In this document: in pieces, positions 1 through 7,404 of the stretch | Layout: each line of letters starts with the position of its first letter | How positions within the stretch are numbered: the first letter of the stretch is position 1 | Assembly: GCF_000014865.1 (NCBI RefSeq) | Contig: NC_008576.1 | Span: forward strand, 186,001 to 250,000 | Direction: 5' to 3' | Source of the DNA: Magnetococcus marinus MC-1 | Lineage (GTDB): Bacteria; Pseudomonadota; Magnetococcia; Magnetococcales; Magnetococcaceae | DNA length: 64,000 nt | The notes under the pieces: model-generated | Told to the model about the DNA's origin: nothing | Databases searched by the model: none | What the model saw: only the letters and a program-made list of their open reading frames with translations | Program-made: the position numbers and the translations under genes

Positions 1-671
1 GGTATCGTGCCTTTGGCGTGCCCGCCGATAAAATCATGGTGCTGCCCGATGGGGTGGATTTGGAACGCTTTGAACCGGCCCTAACCCTTGCCGAAGCACG
101 ACAGCAGTTGGGCCTGCCCCTTAATCAGAGCATCGCGACCTATGTGGGGCACCTCTACGAGGGACGCGGCATTGATACCCTGCTGAGTGCGGCACTCAAG
201 CAACCCAAGGTGCTGTTTTTAATTGTTGGTGGTTATGCCAAGGATATGGAGCGCTGGCAGCATCGTGCCGCGCAGATGGGGCTGGAAAACGTACGCTTTG
301 AAGGCTTTGTGGCCAATGAACGGGTGCCGCTCTATCTATGGGCAGGGGATGTTCTGGTCATGCCCTACGGCAACGCTTGTACCACCACCGAGTGGATGTC
401 GCCTCTAAAACTGTTTGAATACATGGCGGCCGGTCGGCCCATTATTGCATCGGATTTCCCCATTTTGCGGGAGGTACTTGAGAATGGGAAAAACGGCCTA
501 CTGGTTCCACCAGATGATGGCGAGGCGTTGGCCGCAGCCATGGATGCGTTGCTGGCCGATGCACCAAGGCGGCAGGCACTGGGGGCGGCGGCTCTGCACC
601 AAGTAAGGCCATACAGTTGGGTCAATCGGGTGGAGCAGGTTATCAACCGCTTTAATCGCTATGGCCAATGA
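1..671 (+). CDS. glycosyltransferase family 4, C-terminal part (5' truncated by window edge)
   Basis: The reading frame is open from the first bases of the window, so the true start lies upstream; about 222 residues are visible. They form the C-terminal Rossmann half of a GT-B (GT4-like) glycosyltransferase: a VLPDGVD motif near the start, a middle segment with YVGHLYEGRGI, then EWMSPLKLFEYMAAGRPIIA, where the E/K-rich segment is the usual nucleotide-sugar binding site, and NGLLVPPDD. GT4 enzymes transfer a sugar from a nucleotide donor onto glycans or lipids; the acceptor cannot be told from this piece. The gene ends in TGA and is followed by a GC-rich hairpin block and a convergent terminator, so it is probably the last gene of an operon lying to the left. 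Confidence 0.9.
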   Translation, partial: YRAFGVPADKIMVLPDGVDLERFEPALTLAEARQQLGLPLNQSIATYVGHLYEGRGIDTLLSAALKQPKVLFLIVGGYAKDMERWQHRAAQMGLENVRFEGFVANERVPLYLWAGDVLVMPYGNACTTTEWMSPLKLFEYMAAGRPIIASDFPILREVLENGKNGLLVPPDDGEALAAAMDALLADAPRRQALGAAALHQVRPYSWVNRVEQVINRFNRYGQ

Positions 672-691
672 AGGTTGCGTTTGGGGGGTTG

Positions 692-767
692 ATGCGGCTC
701 CAGGGTCGCGGCCTCTGGTGGGGTCGTAGGGCAAAGTCCCTCGTGGGCTCTGGGGCGAAGAGCCCGG
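692..767. repeat. GC-rich hairpin repeat block
   Basis: A noncoding block between the glycosyltransferase and rpsA. It has a perfect 7-bp stem (GGGCTCT 745-751 with AGAGCCC 759-765) and a shorter AGGG/CCCT stem (728-741). Read on the minus strand it has the alternating 'GGGC..TTCGCCC..ACCCC' texture also seen in the larger elements at 5.8-6.5 and 19.4-19.7 kb, so it may be a distant or truncated family member. No protein is supported here. Confidence 0.45.
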
Positions 768-836
768 AGGCGTAACCGTATGCCCCAGCAATGACACGCT
801 GATTGGCGCCTTTGTTGGCCCATATGAGACCCCTTG

Positions 837-871
837 AAAAAAGGCCCATCGGTTAGGATGGGCCTTTTTTT
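837..871. terminator. bidirectional rho-independent terminator after rpsA and the glycosyltransferase
   Basis: A near-perfect stem runs A6-GGCCCATC (837-850), six-base loop, GATGGGCC-T6 (857-870). A on the left and T on the right give a U-tract in both directions. It sits between convergent genes and lies 24 bases past the rpsA stop. Confidence 0.85.
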
Positions 872-894
872 ATTCAGATATGCAGGAGCATAGC

Positions 895-2607
895 TTATTC
901 AGCGGCATTGGCCTTTTCCAGCGCTTGGCTGAGCGCCTCACCCAAGCTGCTGGTGGCGGCACTGCTGCTATCACTGGCATACTCTTTAATGGCATCGCGC
1001 TCTTGCTGCACTTCCATCGCTTTGATGGAGAGGGAGATTTTGCGCTTCTGACGGTCAACCTGCATCACACGACACTCAACTTCGGTCTCCAGTGTCAGGT
1101 TGGTACCCTCACGGTCATCCTGAGAGAACTCCGCCTTGCGGATGTGACCATCCACTTCGTCGGCCAGTTGCACCAGCACGCCGGAGCTCAGGACCTCTTT
1201 AACCTTACCCATCACAACGTTACCCTTGGGATTGGCATCTACCCACTGACCCCAAGCATCGGGTTGGGCTTGCTTCAGACCCAAGGAGATACGCTCCTTA
1301 TCGGGATCCAGGGAGAGCACCATGGCTTCAACTTCTTGGCCCTTCTGGAAATCTTTCAGCACCTCTTCACCAGCATTGGTGTCCCAGGTGATGTCAGAGA
1401 GGTGTACCAGACCATCAATGTCACCCTCCAGACCCACGAACAGGCCAAACTCGGTGATATTTTTGATCTCGCCTTTAACCATGGCACCCACGGGGTGGCT
1501 GGTGGCAAAGGCTTCCCAGGGGTTCTCTTGGCACTGTTTGATACCCAGGGAGATACGGCGACGGTCGGCGTCCACATCCAGCACCATCACTTCAACAATC
1601 TGGTTAACTTCCAGAATTTTGGAGGGGTGAATGTTTTTCTTGGTCCAGGTCAGTTCAGAGACGTGGGCCAGACCCTCAACGCCGGGCTCCAGCTCAACAA
1701 ACGAGCCGTAATCGGTGATGTTGGTGACATGACCGCTAAACTTGGCACCGGCGGGATATTTGGCCCCAATGCCTTCCCAGGGATCAATCAGCAGTTGCTT
1801 CATACCCAGGGAGATACGCTGCGTGTCGGAATTAAACTTGATAACCTGCACCGTCACGGTATCGCCAACATTGACCACGGCGGAAGGATGTTTAACACGT
1901 TTCCAGGACATGTCGGTGATGTGTAGCAGACCGTCAAGACCACCCAGATCCACGAACGCGCCGTAGTCGGTGATGTTCTTAACAATACCGTCGAGCACCA
2001 TACCTTCGTGCAGTGTCTCCAGCAGTGCGGAGCGAGCATTTTCACGATGCTTCTCGATAACGGTACGACGGGAGACAACAATATTGCCACGACGACGATC
2101 CATTTTGAGAATATCGAAAGGCTGGGTCTCTTCTTGCAGACGGGAGATGTCGTGAACGGGACGCACATCCACCTGGGAACCAGGTAGGAAAGCGGCCAGA
2201 CCGCCCAGATCCACGGTGTAACCACCCTTGACCTTGCCCATGATGCGACCATCGACGGTTTTGCCATCGTTGAAAGCCTCTTCCAGAAGCACCCATGCCT
2301 CTTCGCGTTTGGCTTTTTCACGGCTCAGCACAGCCAGACCATTTTGGTCTTCGCAGCGCTCCACAAACACATCCACACTGTCGCCCACACCAATGGTCAA
2401 CTGACCATCGGCATCATAAAATTCACGGATCGTGAGGCGTCCTTCAGACTTCAAGCCTACATCGATGATGAACTCATCACCTTCCCGCTGGATGATGGTC
2501 CCGGTAACGACGGAGCCCTCACGGCCCACACCTTTACTGAAGGACTCTTCCAACAGAGCTTCAAAATCTTCATCGGCAATATCATCAAGAATTAGATCGT
2601 CAGTCAC
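895..2607 (-). CDS. rpsA: 30S ribosomal protein S1
   Basis: A 570-residue protein that binds mRNA on the small ribosomal subunit and helps unfold and load it for initiation. Six S1/OB-fold repeats can be followed along the chain, roughly at residues 30-100, 115-180, 200-270, 285-355, 372-442 and 458-527; typical motifs are NITDYGAFVDLGG, NITDYGSFVELE and NITEFGLFVGLEG. The length is normal for the family. The start is GTG at 2607 with a GAGGT Shine-Dalgarno in the normal position. It follows aroA and cmk on the same strand, the widespread aroA-cmk-rpsA order, but the 363-base leader suggests it also has its own promoter. The C-terminus ends in a low-complexity Ser/Ala tail. Confidence 0.98.
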   Translation of the reverse strand: MTDDLILDDIADEDFEALLEESFSKGVGREGSVVTGTIIQREGDEFIIDVGLKSEGRLTIREFYDADGQLTIGVGDSVDVFVERCEDQNGLAVLSREKAKREEAWVLLEEAFNDGKTVDGRIMGKVKGGYTVDLGGLAAFLPGSQVDVRPVHDISRLQEETQPFDILKMDRRRGNIVVSRRTVIEKHRENARSALLETLHEGMVLDGIVKNITDYGAFVDLGGLDGLLHITDMSWKRVKHPSAVVNVGDTVTVQVIKFNSDTQRISLGMKQLLIDPWEGIGAKYPAGAKFSGHVTNITDYGSFVELEPGVEGLAHVSELTWTKKNIHPSKILEVNQIVEVMVLDVDADRRRISLGIKQCQENPWEAFATSHPVGAMVKGEIKNITEFGLFVGLEGDIDGLVHLSDITWDTNAGEEVLKDFQKGQEVEAMVLSLDPDKERISLGLKQAQPDAWGQWVDANPKGNVVMGKVKEVLSSGVLVQLADEVDGHIRKAEFSQDDREGTNLTLETEVECRVMQVDRQKRKISLSIKAMEVQQERDAIKEYASDSSSAATSSLGEALSQALEKANAAE

Positions 2608-2970
2608 GACTGGTTACCTCACGGATACAAAAAACGGTTAGGGTTGATCCCAGCCCAATTGGCCCATGCCAAGGGGGCTAAAACAGCAATACCAAAAGAC
2701 AACCTGCCAGGGTTGACATTCGGTCTGTTCATAGACAACGAAAACCGAACCCTCTGTTCAGTGCGGACGGCACCATTCAGATGATTCGGCTTAAAAACAA
2801 TCCCTACACGACACGCCCTCGGCCCAAAACCAAGCCAAAAAGAGAGGGGATTCACACCGTTGGGATATTGACCAATCTGTGCCACGCTTGATGGGCAAAA
2901 GCCCATCCAGAATACCCAGAGAGGTCAACTATGTATGCCACGGGGGCTGGGTTTTTTCGTTTGGGCTTCG
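2608..2970. other. rpsA leader / cmk-rpsA intergenic region
   Basis: 363 bases without a supported gene; an open frame here has no family resemblance. It contains a perfect 7-bp hairpin, GATGGGC-AAAA-GCCCATC, at 2890-2907 shortly after the cmk stop, which could attenuate read-through into rpsA. A long leader is common for rpsA, which is often autoregulated, but I cannot identify the binding structure. Confidence 0.4.
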
Positions 2971-3648
2971 TTACGGCTTTTCCAGTAACGAAGCGACCAG
3001 CCGCGCCACCGTCTCGATACTTTCCGTTTGGCTTAGGTAGGTGGTATCGACGGTTTGGGCATCGGGCGCAGCCGCCAAAGGTGCGGTAGCCCGGCTTTGA
3101 TCCCTGGCATCCCGTTCTTCTATGCGACTCTTTATCCGATCCATACTAACAGATTCACCTTTACCTTGCAACTCCAAAGTACGTCTTTGGGCGCGGGCTT
3201 GTAGCGAGGCGGTCAAATATATTTTCAGGTCGGCATCGGGCAGGACGACGGTGCCCACATCGCGCCCGTCTAGGATGACGCTTTGGGGGCTACCGTAGTT
3301 GCGTTGAAAATCCAGCAGGGCGGTACGCACGGCGGGCATGGCCGCGACCTGGGAGGCGGTTTCGCCTACCTGTTCGTCCCGTAGCTTGTTGGTGACTTCG
3401 GTCCCTTCTAAAAAGGCGTGGGCATCACCTTGGGCATCGACTTCAAAGCGAAAATCCATCTGAGCGGCCCATTGAGCCAGCGAAGTTTCCTCAAAATTCT
3501 CGCTATTTAGGGCATGTAAGGCCACGGCCCGGTAAATGGCCCCGGTATCCAGATAGGCCCATTGGTAACGTCTGGCCACGGCCCGGCAGACGGTACCTTT
3601 ACCGGCACCGGCGGGGCCATCGACGGCGATGCGCAGGCGTTCAGCCAT
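2971..3648 (-). CDS. cmk: (d)CMP kinase
   Basis: 225 residues. Phosphorylates CMP and dCMP with ATP in pyrimidine nucleotide salvage and synthesis. The N-terminus carries the Walker A loop of the family (VDGPAGAGKGT), later DGRDVGTVVLPDA, the conserved NMP-binding segment, and a RDARDQSRATAPL lid motif. The start chosen is ATG at 3648, nine bases after a GGAGG; in-frame upstream starts would sit on top of that ribosome-binding site. It overlaps the end of aroA by eight bases, implying translational coupling in the aroA-cmk-rpsA operon. Confidence 0.95.
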   Translation of the reverse strand: MAERLRIAVDGPAGAGKGTVCRAVARRYQWAYLDTGAIYRAVALHALNSENFEETSLAQWAAQMDFRFEVDAQGDAHAFLEGTEVTNKLRDEQVGETASQVAAMPAVRTALLDFQRNYGSPQSVILDGRDVGTVVLPDADLKIYLTASLQARAQRRTLELQGKGESVSMDRIKSRIEERDARDQSRATAPLAAAPDAQTVDTTYLSQTESIETVARLVASLLEKP

Positions 3649-4978
3649 GGCTGACATCCTCCAATTGAAAACCAAGACTGTTCATTAATTGGGAAAAGCT
3701 GGGAAAGGAGGTATTGATATTATCGCAGCGTTGCACCAATACGGACTCTTTACAGCGCAGGCCGGCCACCAGCAGGCTCATGGCGATACGGTGGTCGGTA
3801 AAGGAGTCTACGCTGGCCCCACCGGCCAGACCGTCGGGATTTCCGGTAATAAGTGCGCCATCGGGGCGTTCTTCTATGATGGCACCTAGGGCTTTAAGAC
3901 CGTTGGCCATGGCGGTGATGCGGTCGCTCTCTTTAACGCGCAGCTCTTCGGCGCCTTGCACCAGGGTTTGGCCTTGGGCGAGGGCGGCGGCTACAAAAAA
4001 CACGGGGAACTCATCAATGGCACGGGGCACCACGGTGGGGTCTATCTCGATGCCTTGGAGTTGGGAGTAGCGCACCTGTAGGTCGGCCACGGGTTCGCCG
4101 CCAACTTCCCGTTCGTTGAGGCGTTGGATATTGCCGCCCATAGCCAGGAGCAGGTCGAGAATACCGGTACGGGTTGGGTTCATACCCACATTTTCCAGGA
4201 TAATATCAGATCCTGGGGTGATAAGGGCGGCCACCATGGGGAAGGCGGCGGCGGAGATATCGGCGGGCACTTCGATCTCTTGGCCTTGCAGGTTGGGCCA
4301 GCCTTCGATGGTCACTTGGTTGCCATCGCGGGTCACTTCGGCACCGAAGGCGATGAGCATACGTTCGGTGTGGTCGCGGCTGACGGCGGGTTCAATGATG
4401 GTGGTTTCGCCGGCGGTATTGAGTCCGGCCAGGATAATGGCGGACTTCACTTGGGCCGAGGCGATGGGGCTATTGTAGGTAATGGGTACCAGTTCAGTGC
4501 CTTCGATGGCGAGGGGGGCCAGGCGGCCACCGTCGCGGCCACGGATGCGAGCGCCCATTTTGGTTAGGGGTTGCACTACGCGGCCCATGGGGCGGCTGCG
4601 TAGGGAGTGATCGCCGGTGAGGATAGAGTGAAAGGGTTGGCTGGCCAGCAGGCCGCACAGCAGGCGCATGGCGGTACCGGAGTTACCCATATCCAGCACG
4701 TCATCGGGTTCTTTTAGGCCGTCGAGTCCTTGGCCTTGGATGCGGTATTCACCTTCGTTGCAGCGTTCGATAGAGATACCCATGGTACGAAAGGCGGTGA
4801 TGGTACGCAGCACATCTTCGCCTTCCAGCATGCCTTTAACGTGGGTTTCGCCTTCGGCCAGGGCGCCAAAGATCACGGAGCGGTGGGAGATGGATTTATC
4901 GGCGGCGGGGCGGATGGTGCCGGAGAGGTTTTGCGTGGCGCCGCTACGGATGGTGCGTCCGGGATGGGTGCTGGACAT
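3641..4978 (-). CDS. aroA: 3-phosphoshikimate 1-carboxyvinyltransferase (EPSP synthase)
   Basis: 445 residues, full length. Condenses shikimate-3-phosphate with phosphoenolpyruvate in the sixth step of the shikimate pathway, in the cytoplasm. Visible family motifs are ADKSISHRS near residue 27, GNSGTAMRLL near 97 (PEP binding), NSPIASAQVKSA in the middle and RVKESDRITAMANGL near 350. First gene of the operon with cmk and rpsA; the promoter must lie in the repeat-rich region just to the right. Codons end mostly in C, unlike the neighbouring tyrA and pheA. Confidence 0.97.
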   Translation of the reverse strand: MSSTHPGRTIRSGATQNLSGTIRPAADKSISHRSVIFGALAEGETHVKGMLEGEDVLRTITAFRTMGISIERCNEGEYRIQGQGLDGLKEPDDVLDMGNSGTAMRLLCGLLASQPFHSILTGDHSLRSRPMGRVVQPLTKMGARIRGRDGGRLAPLAIEGTELVPITYNSPIASAQVKSAIILAGLNTAGETTIIEPAVSRDHTERMLIAFGAEVTRDGNQVTIEGWPNLQGQEIEVPADISAAAFPMVAALITPGSDIILENVGMNPTRTGILDLLLAMGGNIQRLNEREVGGEPVADLQVRYSQLQGIEIDPTVVPRAIDEFPVFFVAAALAQGQTLVQGAEELRVKESDRITAMANGLKALGAIIEERPDGALITGNPDGLAGGASVDSFTDHRIAMSLLVAGLRCKESVLVQRCDNINTSFPSFSQLMNSLGFQLEDVSHG

Positions 4979-5110
4979 ATAAGATGCCTTTGTATCTTAA
5001 AGATCTTACGATCGGGTTAGTGAAGAAATGGATTAAATTATCGGGGTATTGGTCATTTTTCTCCAGGGTTTTGTGGTCACCCGGATACCGCATATTTCAT
5101 GGTTTTGACG

Positions 5111-5180
5111 ATGAAGAAAAGGTTTTAAGGGGGGGCTGGGGGGAAAATTCTTTGCTGTTTTCACCAGGATTTTCATTTAA
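5111..5180. repeat. degenerate copy of the GC-rich short repeat
   Basis: The segment from 5111 (AAGAAAAGGTTTTAAGG, then two G-runs) aligns by eye with the three better copies at 5239, 5367 and 5453, sharing the order poly-A, GGTT, G-run, CTGGGGGG, then TTCT. Treated as the oldest member of the local array. Confidence 0.5.
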
Positions 5181-5238
5181 TAAATATAAATATCAACAGG
5201 ATATGCACATAATGTAATGGTAAAAGGTTAGGGTTTTT

Positions 5239-5300
5239 ATGCTTAAAAAAAGGTTAGAGGGGGGTCTGGGGGGAGAAGTTCTCTGTTTCTCCCCAGGGTT
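5239..5300. repeat. GC-rich short repeat, copy 1
   Basis: Begins ATGCTTAAAAAAAGGTTAG and contains the core GGGGGGTCTGGGGGG (5259-5273), followed by a hairpin in which GGGGAGA pairs with a later CTCCCC run. The core is the reverse complement of CCCCCCAGACCCCCC, found in each of the large dispersed elements, so this is an inverted, shortened relative of them. Confidence 0.75.
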
Positions 5301-5336
5301 TTGCTTTTGATCTTTTGACTTTTTTGCGTTTTCCCC

Positions 5337-5508
5337 AGGCTTGGCACAAAACGGTATGATTTTTTTATGCTTAAAAAAAGGTTAGAGGGGGGTCTGGGGG
5401 GAGAAGTTCTCTGTCTCTCCCCAGGCTTGGCACAAAACGGTATGATTTTTTTATGCTTAAAAAAAGGTTAGAGGGGGGTCTGGGGGGAGAAGTTCTCTGT
5501 CTCTCCCC
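5337..5508. repeat. 86-bp direct tandem repeat, two copies
   Basis: The units 5337-5422 and 5423-5508 are identical by eye over 86 bases. Each starts AGGCTTGGCACAAAACGG, holds the GGGGGGTCTGGGGGG core and ends in the GGGGAGA/TCTCCCC hairpin. The second half of each unit is the same short repeat as at 5239. Confidence 0.88.
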
Positions 5509-5546
5509 AGGGTTTTGCTTTTGATCTTTTGATTTTTTTGCTTTTA

Positions 5547-5609
5547 GGCTCGCCCTTCGCTAGGGGAGCTTACAGGCCGTTTTTTTGGCCTGTAAGCGAC
5601 CAGCGAGCC
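5547..5609. other. long stacked inverted repeat (hairpin)
   Basis: An outer stem GGCTCGC (5547-5553) with GCGAGCC (5603-5609) and a perfect inner 11-bp stem GCTTACAGGCC (5568-5578) with GGCCTGTAAGC (5587-5597) around an eight-base T-rich loop. It has no gene on either side within range and may act as a terminator, a processed RNA or part of the repeat family. Confidence 0.75.
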
Positions 5610-5620
5610 AGCCTTTTAAT

Positions 5621-5670
5621 CCCCTCTGGGGGGTCCCTTGAGGCTTTTTTCAAGGGATCGCCCAGAGGGG
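5621..5670. other. second stacked inverted repeat (hairpin)
   Basis: A 10-bp outer stem CCCCTCTGGG (5621-5630) with CCCAGAGGGG (5661-5670) and an inner 7-bp stem TCCCTTG (5634-5640) with CAAGGGA (5651-5657), loop AGGCTTTTTT. It follows the previous hairpin after 11 bases. Confidence 0.75.
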
Positions 5671-5800
5671 ATGCCCAATGCCCCAGCGGGGGTTAGGTCT
5701 GAGCTGTGGTTGGGGGATGTATCGGTTTTACTCCCCCAGCGGCTGTGTGCCCAGGTTCCCCCCCAGCGGCTGTGTGCCCAGGTTTTTACTCCAGCCACCA

Positions 5801-6146
5801 TGTGCCCAACCGCCCGCCACGCTGGCGCGTGACATCGCTACCCTACGCCCCGTACCGCTCCCCTACAAAACCCCTGCTCTCTTAAAAAAATCCCTGCACC
5901 CTTGCTCCATCGGTACGGGGCTTTACAAAAGATCAAAAGATTAAAAAAGTCAAAAGATCTCAGGGCTTCGCCCCGAACCCCACTGGGCGCCGCCCAGACC
6001 CGGCAGGGCGCCGCCCTGCACCCGCTGGGCGGGCAAGCAGAGCTTCCCCCCAGACCCCCCAATCCCTTTTAATAATGGAACTCCCTGGGCATAAAAGCAT
6101 TCAAGATCACTCAAATATGCCCTCTACCACATCGGCCCGTGCGCGG
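5801..6146 (+). repeat. dispersed hairpin-rich element, copy 1
   Basis: About 340 bases starting TGTGCCCAACCGCCCGCC. Order of parts: GC-rich head, A-rich tract with repeated AAAAGAT words, then a run of GC hairpins (GGGCTTCGCCCC, GGGCG..CGCCC), the core CCCCCCAGACCCCCC (6046-6060) and an AT-rich tail ending in CCCTCTACC. Nearly identical copies lie at 6165 and 19358. It is preceded by two degenerate units of the 'CCCCAGCG..TGTGCCCA' head repeat (5738-5781). No coding capacity is credible: the open frames differ between copies. Confidence 0.88.
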
Positions 6147-6164
6147 CTTCCCCCCCAGCGCCCA

Positions 6165-6498
6165 TGTGCCCAACCGCCCGCCACGCTGGCGCGTGACATC
6201 GCTACCCTACGCCCCGTACCGCACCCCTACAAAACCCCTGCTCGCTTAAAAAAATCCCTGCACCCTTGCTCCATCGGTACGGGGCTTTACAAAAGATTAA
6301 AAAAGTCAAAAGATCTCAGGGCTTCGCCCCGAACCCCACTGGGCGCTGCCCAGACCCGGCAGGGCGCCGCCCTGCACCCGCTGGGCGGGCAAGCAGAGCT
6401 TCCCCCCAGACCCCCCAATCCCTTTTAATAATGGAACTCCCTGGGCATAAAAGCATTCAAGATCACTCAAATATGCCCTCTACCATAACCGCCCGTGC
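6165..6498 (+). repeat. dispersed hairpin-rich element, copy 2
   Basis: Direct tandem neighbour of copy 1, offset by 364 bases at the start and about 357 at the end; the copies differ by a loss of one AAAAGAT-type word and scattered substitutions. The core CCCCCCAGACCCCCC is at 6402-6416. It ends three bases before the tyrA stop codon, so any transcript of tyrA would read into it. Confidence 0.88.
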
Positions 6499-6501
6499 TA
6501 A

Positions 6502-7395
6502 CTACTCCCCACGCAAAATTTTGTTCTCCTGCAAAATCCTCGCACGGGTATCCTTAGAACGCGCAAATATACCATACAATCCATCCGCATCCTCTTCCTC
6601 AACCCGCTTGGTCAACTTCTCCAAATCACTCTTAAAACGTCCCAAAATGGAAAGAATCGCATCCTTGTTCTCTAAACATATGTCCCGCCACATGGTCGGA
6701 TCCGACGACGCAATGCGCGTAAAATCCCGAAAACCACTCGCCGCATACCGAAAAACCTCCGTGCGTAAATGATCCTCCAAATCCGATAAGGTGTTCACCA
6801 CATTATACGCCATCAAATGCGGTAAATGACTCGTCGCCGCCAAAACCTGATCATGCCAATGCGGCTCCATGCTCTCAACCGTCGCACCCACCGACTCCCA
6901 CATCTCCGTCACCAACTCCAACGCCCAACGCGGCGTAACCGAACTCGGTGTCAAAATCGTTCGCGCCCCATCAAATAACGATGCCAACGCCGCCTCAACC
7001 CCAGAATGCTCCCGCCCCGCAATAGGATGCCCCCCCACAAACGCACACCCCTCCGGCATCAACGCCTCACACCGCTCCACAATGCGCCCCTTCACCGAAC
7101 CCACATCCGTAACCACCACACCCCTACCCAAACCCGCAACACAATCCTCCACCATCGACACAATCGTCGAAACCGGTGTCGCAATCAATACCAACGTCGC
7201 CCCCTCAACACCCCGCGCCGCATGCGTCTCAACACGATCAATAATACCCTGCTCCAACGCATAATCCAGCGACGCCCGACGCCGATCCACCCCCACAATC
7301 TCACCCACCAAATCACGCTTGCGTAACGCCTGCGCCAAAGATGCCCCAATCAACCCAACCCCAATCAAGGTCAGCCGCTTTATCAAAACAGACAT
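6502..7395 (-). CDS. tyrA: prephenate dehydrogenase (tyrosine branch)
   Basis: 297 residues. Oxidatively decarboxylates prephenate to 4-hydroxyphenylpyruvate with NAD(P)+ in tyrosine synthesis (some family members act on arogenate instead). The N-terminus has the dinucleotide-binding fold, IGVGLIGASLAQAL, with a following GVDRR; HPIAGREHSG near residue 120 is the conserved catalytic His segment, and the helical C-terminal dimerisation domain is complete. The start ATG at 7395 lies 9 bases after the pheA stop, whose TAG is part of the GGAG ribosome-binding site. Third codon positions are strongly G/T biased compared with aroA and cmk. Confidence 0.93.
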   Translation of the reverse strand: MSVLIKRLTLIGVGLIGASLAQALRKRDLVGEIVGVDRRRASLDYALEQGIIDRVETHAARGVEGATLVLIATPVSTIVSMVEDCVAGLGRGVVVTDVGSVKGRIVERCEALMPEGCAFVGGHPIAGREHSGVEAALASLFDGARTILTPSSVTPRWALELVTEMWESVGATVESMEPHWHDQVLAATSHLPHLMAYNVVNTLSDLEDHLRTEVFRYAASGFRDFTRIASSDPTMWRDICLENKDAILSILGRFKSDLEKLTKRVEEEDADGLYGIFARSKDTRARILQENKILRGE

Positions 7396-7404
7396 GAGCC
7401 GCTC

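Noticed and set aside
880-1926. 348-residue plus-strand open frame opposite rpsA
   Set aside because: It is the exact antisense of a well-supported S1 gene; its sequence mirrors S1 repeats and it has no ribosome-binding site.
2619-2906. 95-residue minus-strand open frame upstream of rpsA
   Set aside because: No family resemblance, no ribosome-binding site, and composition unlike the host's proteins; more likely leader DNA.
4984-5217. 77-residue frame right of aroA
   Set aside because: Runs into the degenerate repeat unit and has no supporting signal; the region is the aroA promoter side and repeat DNA.
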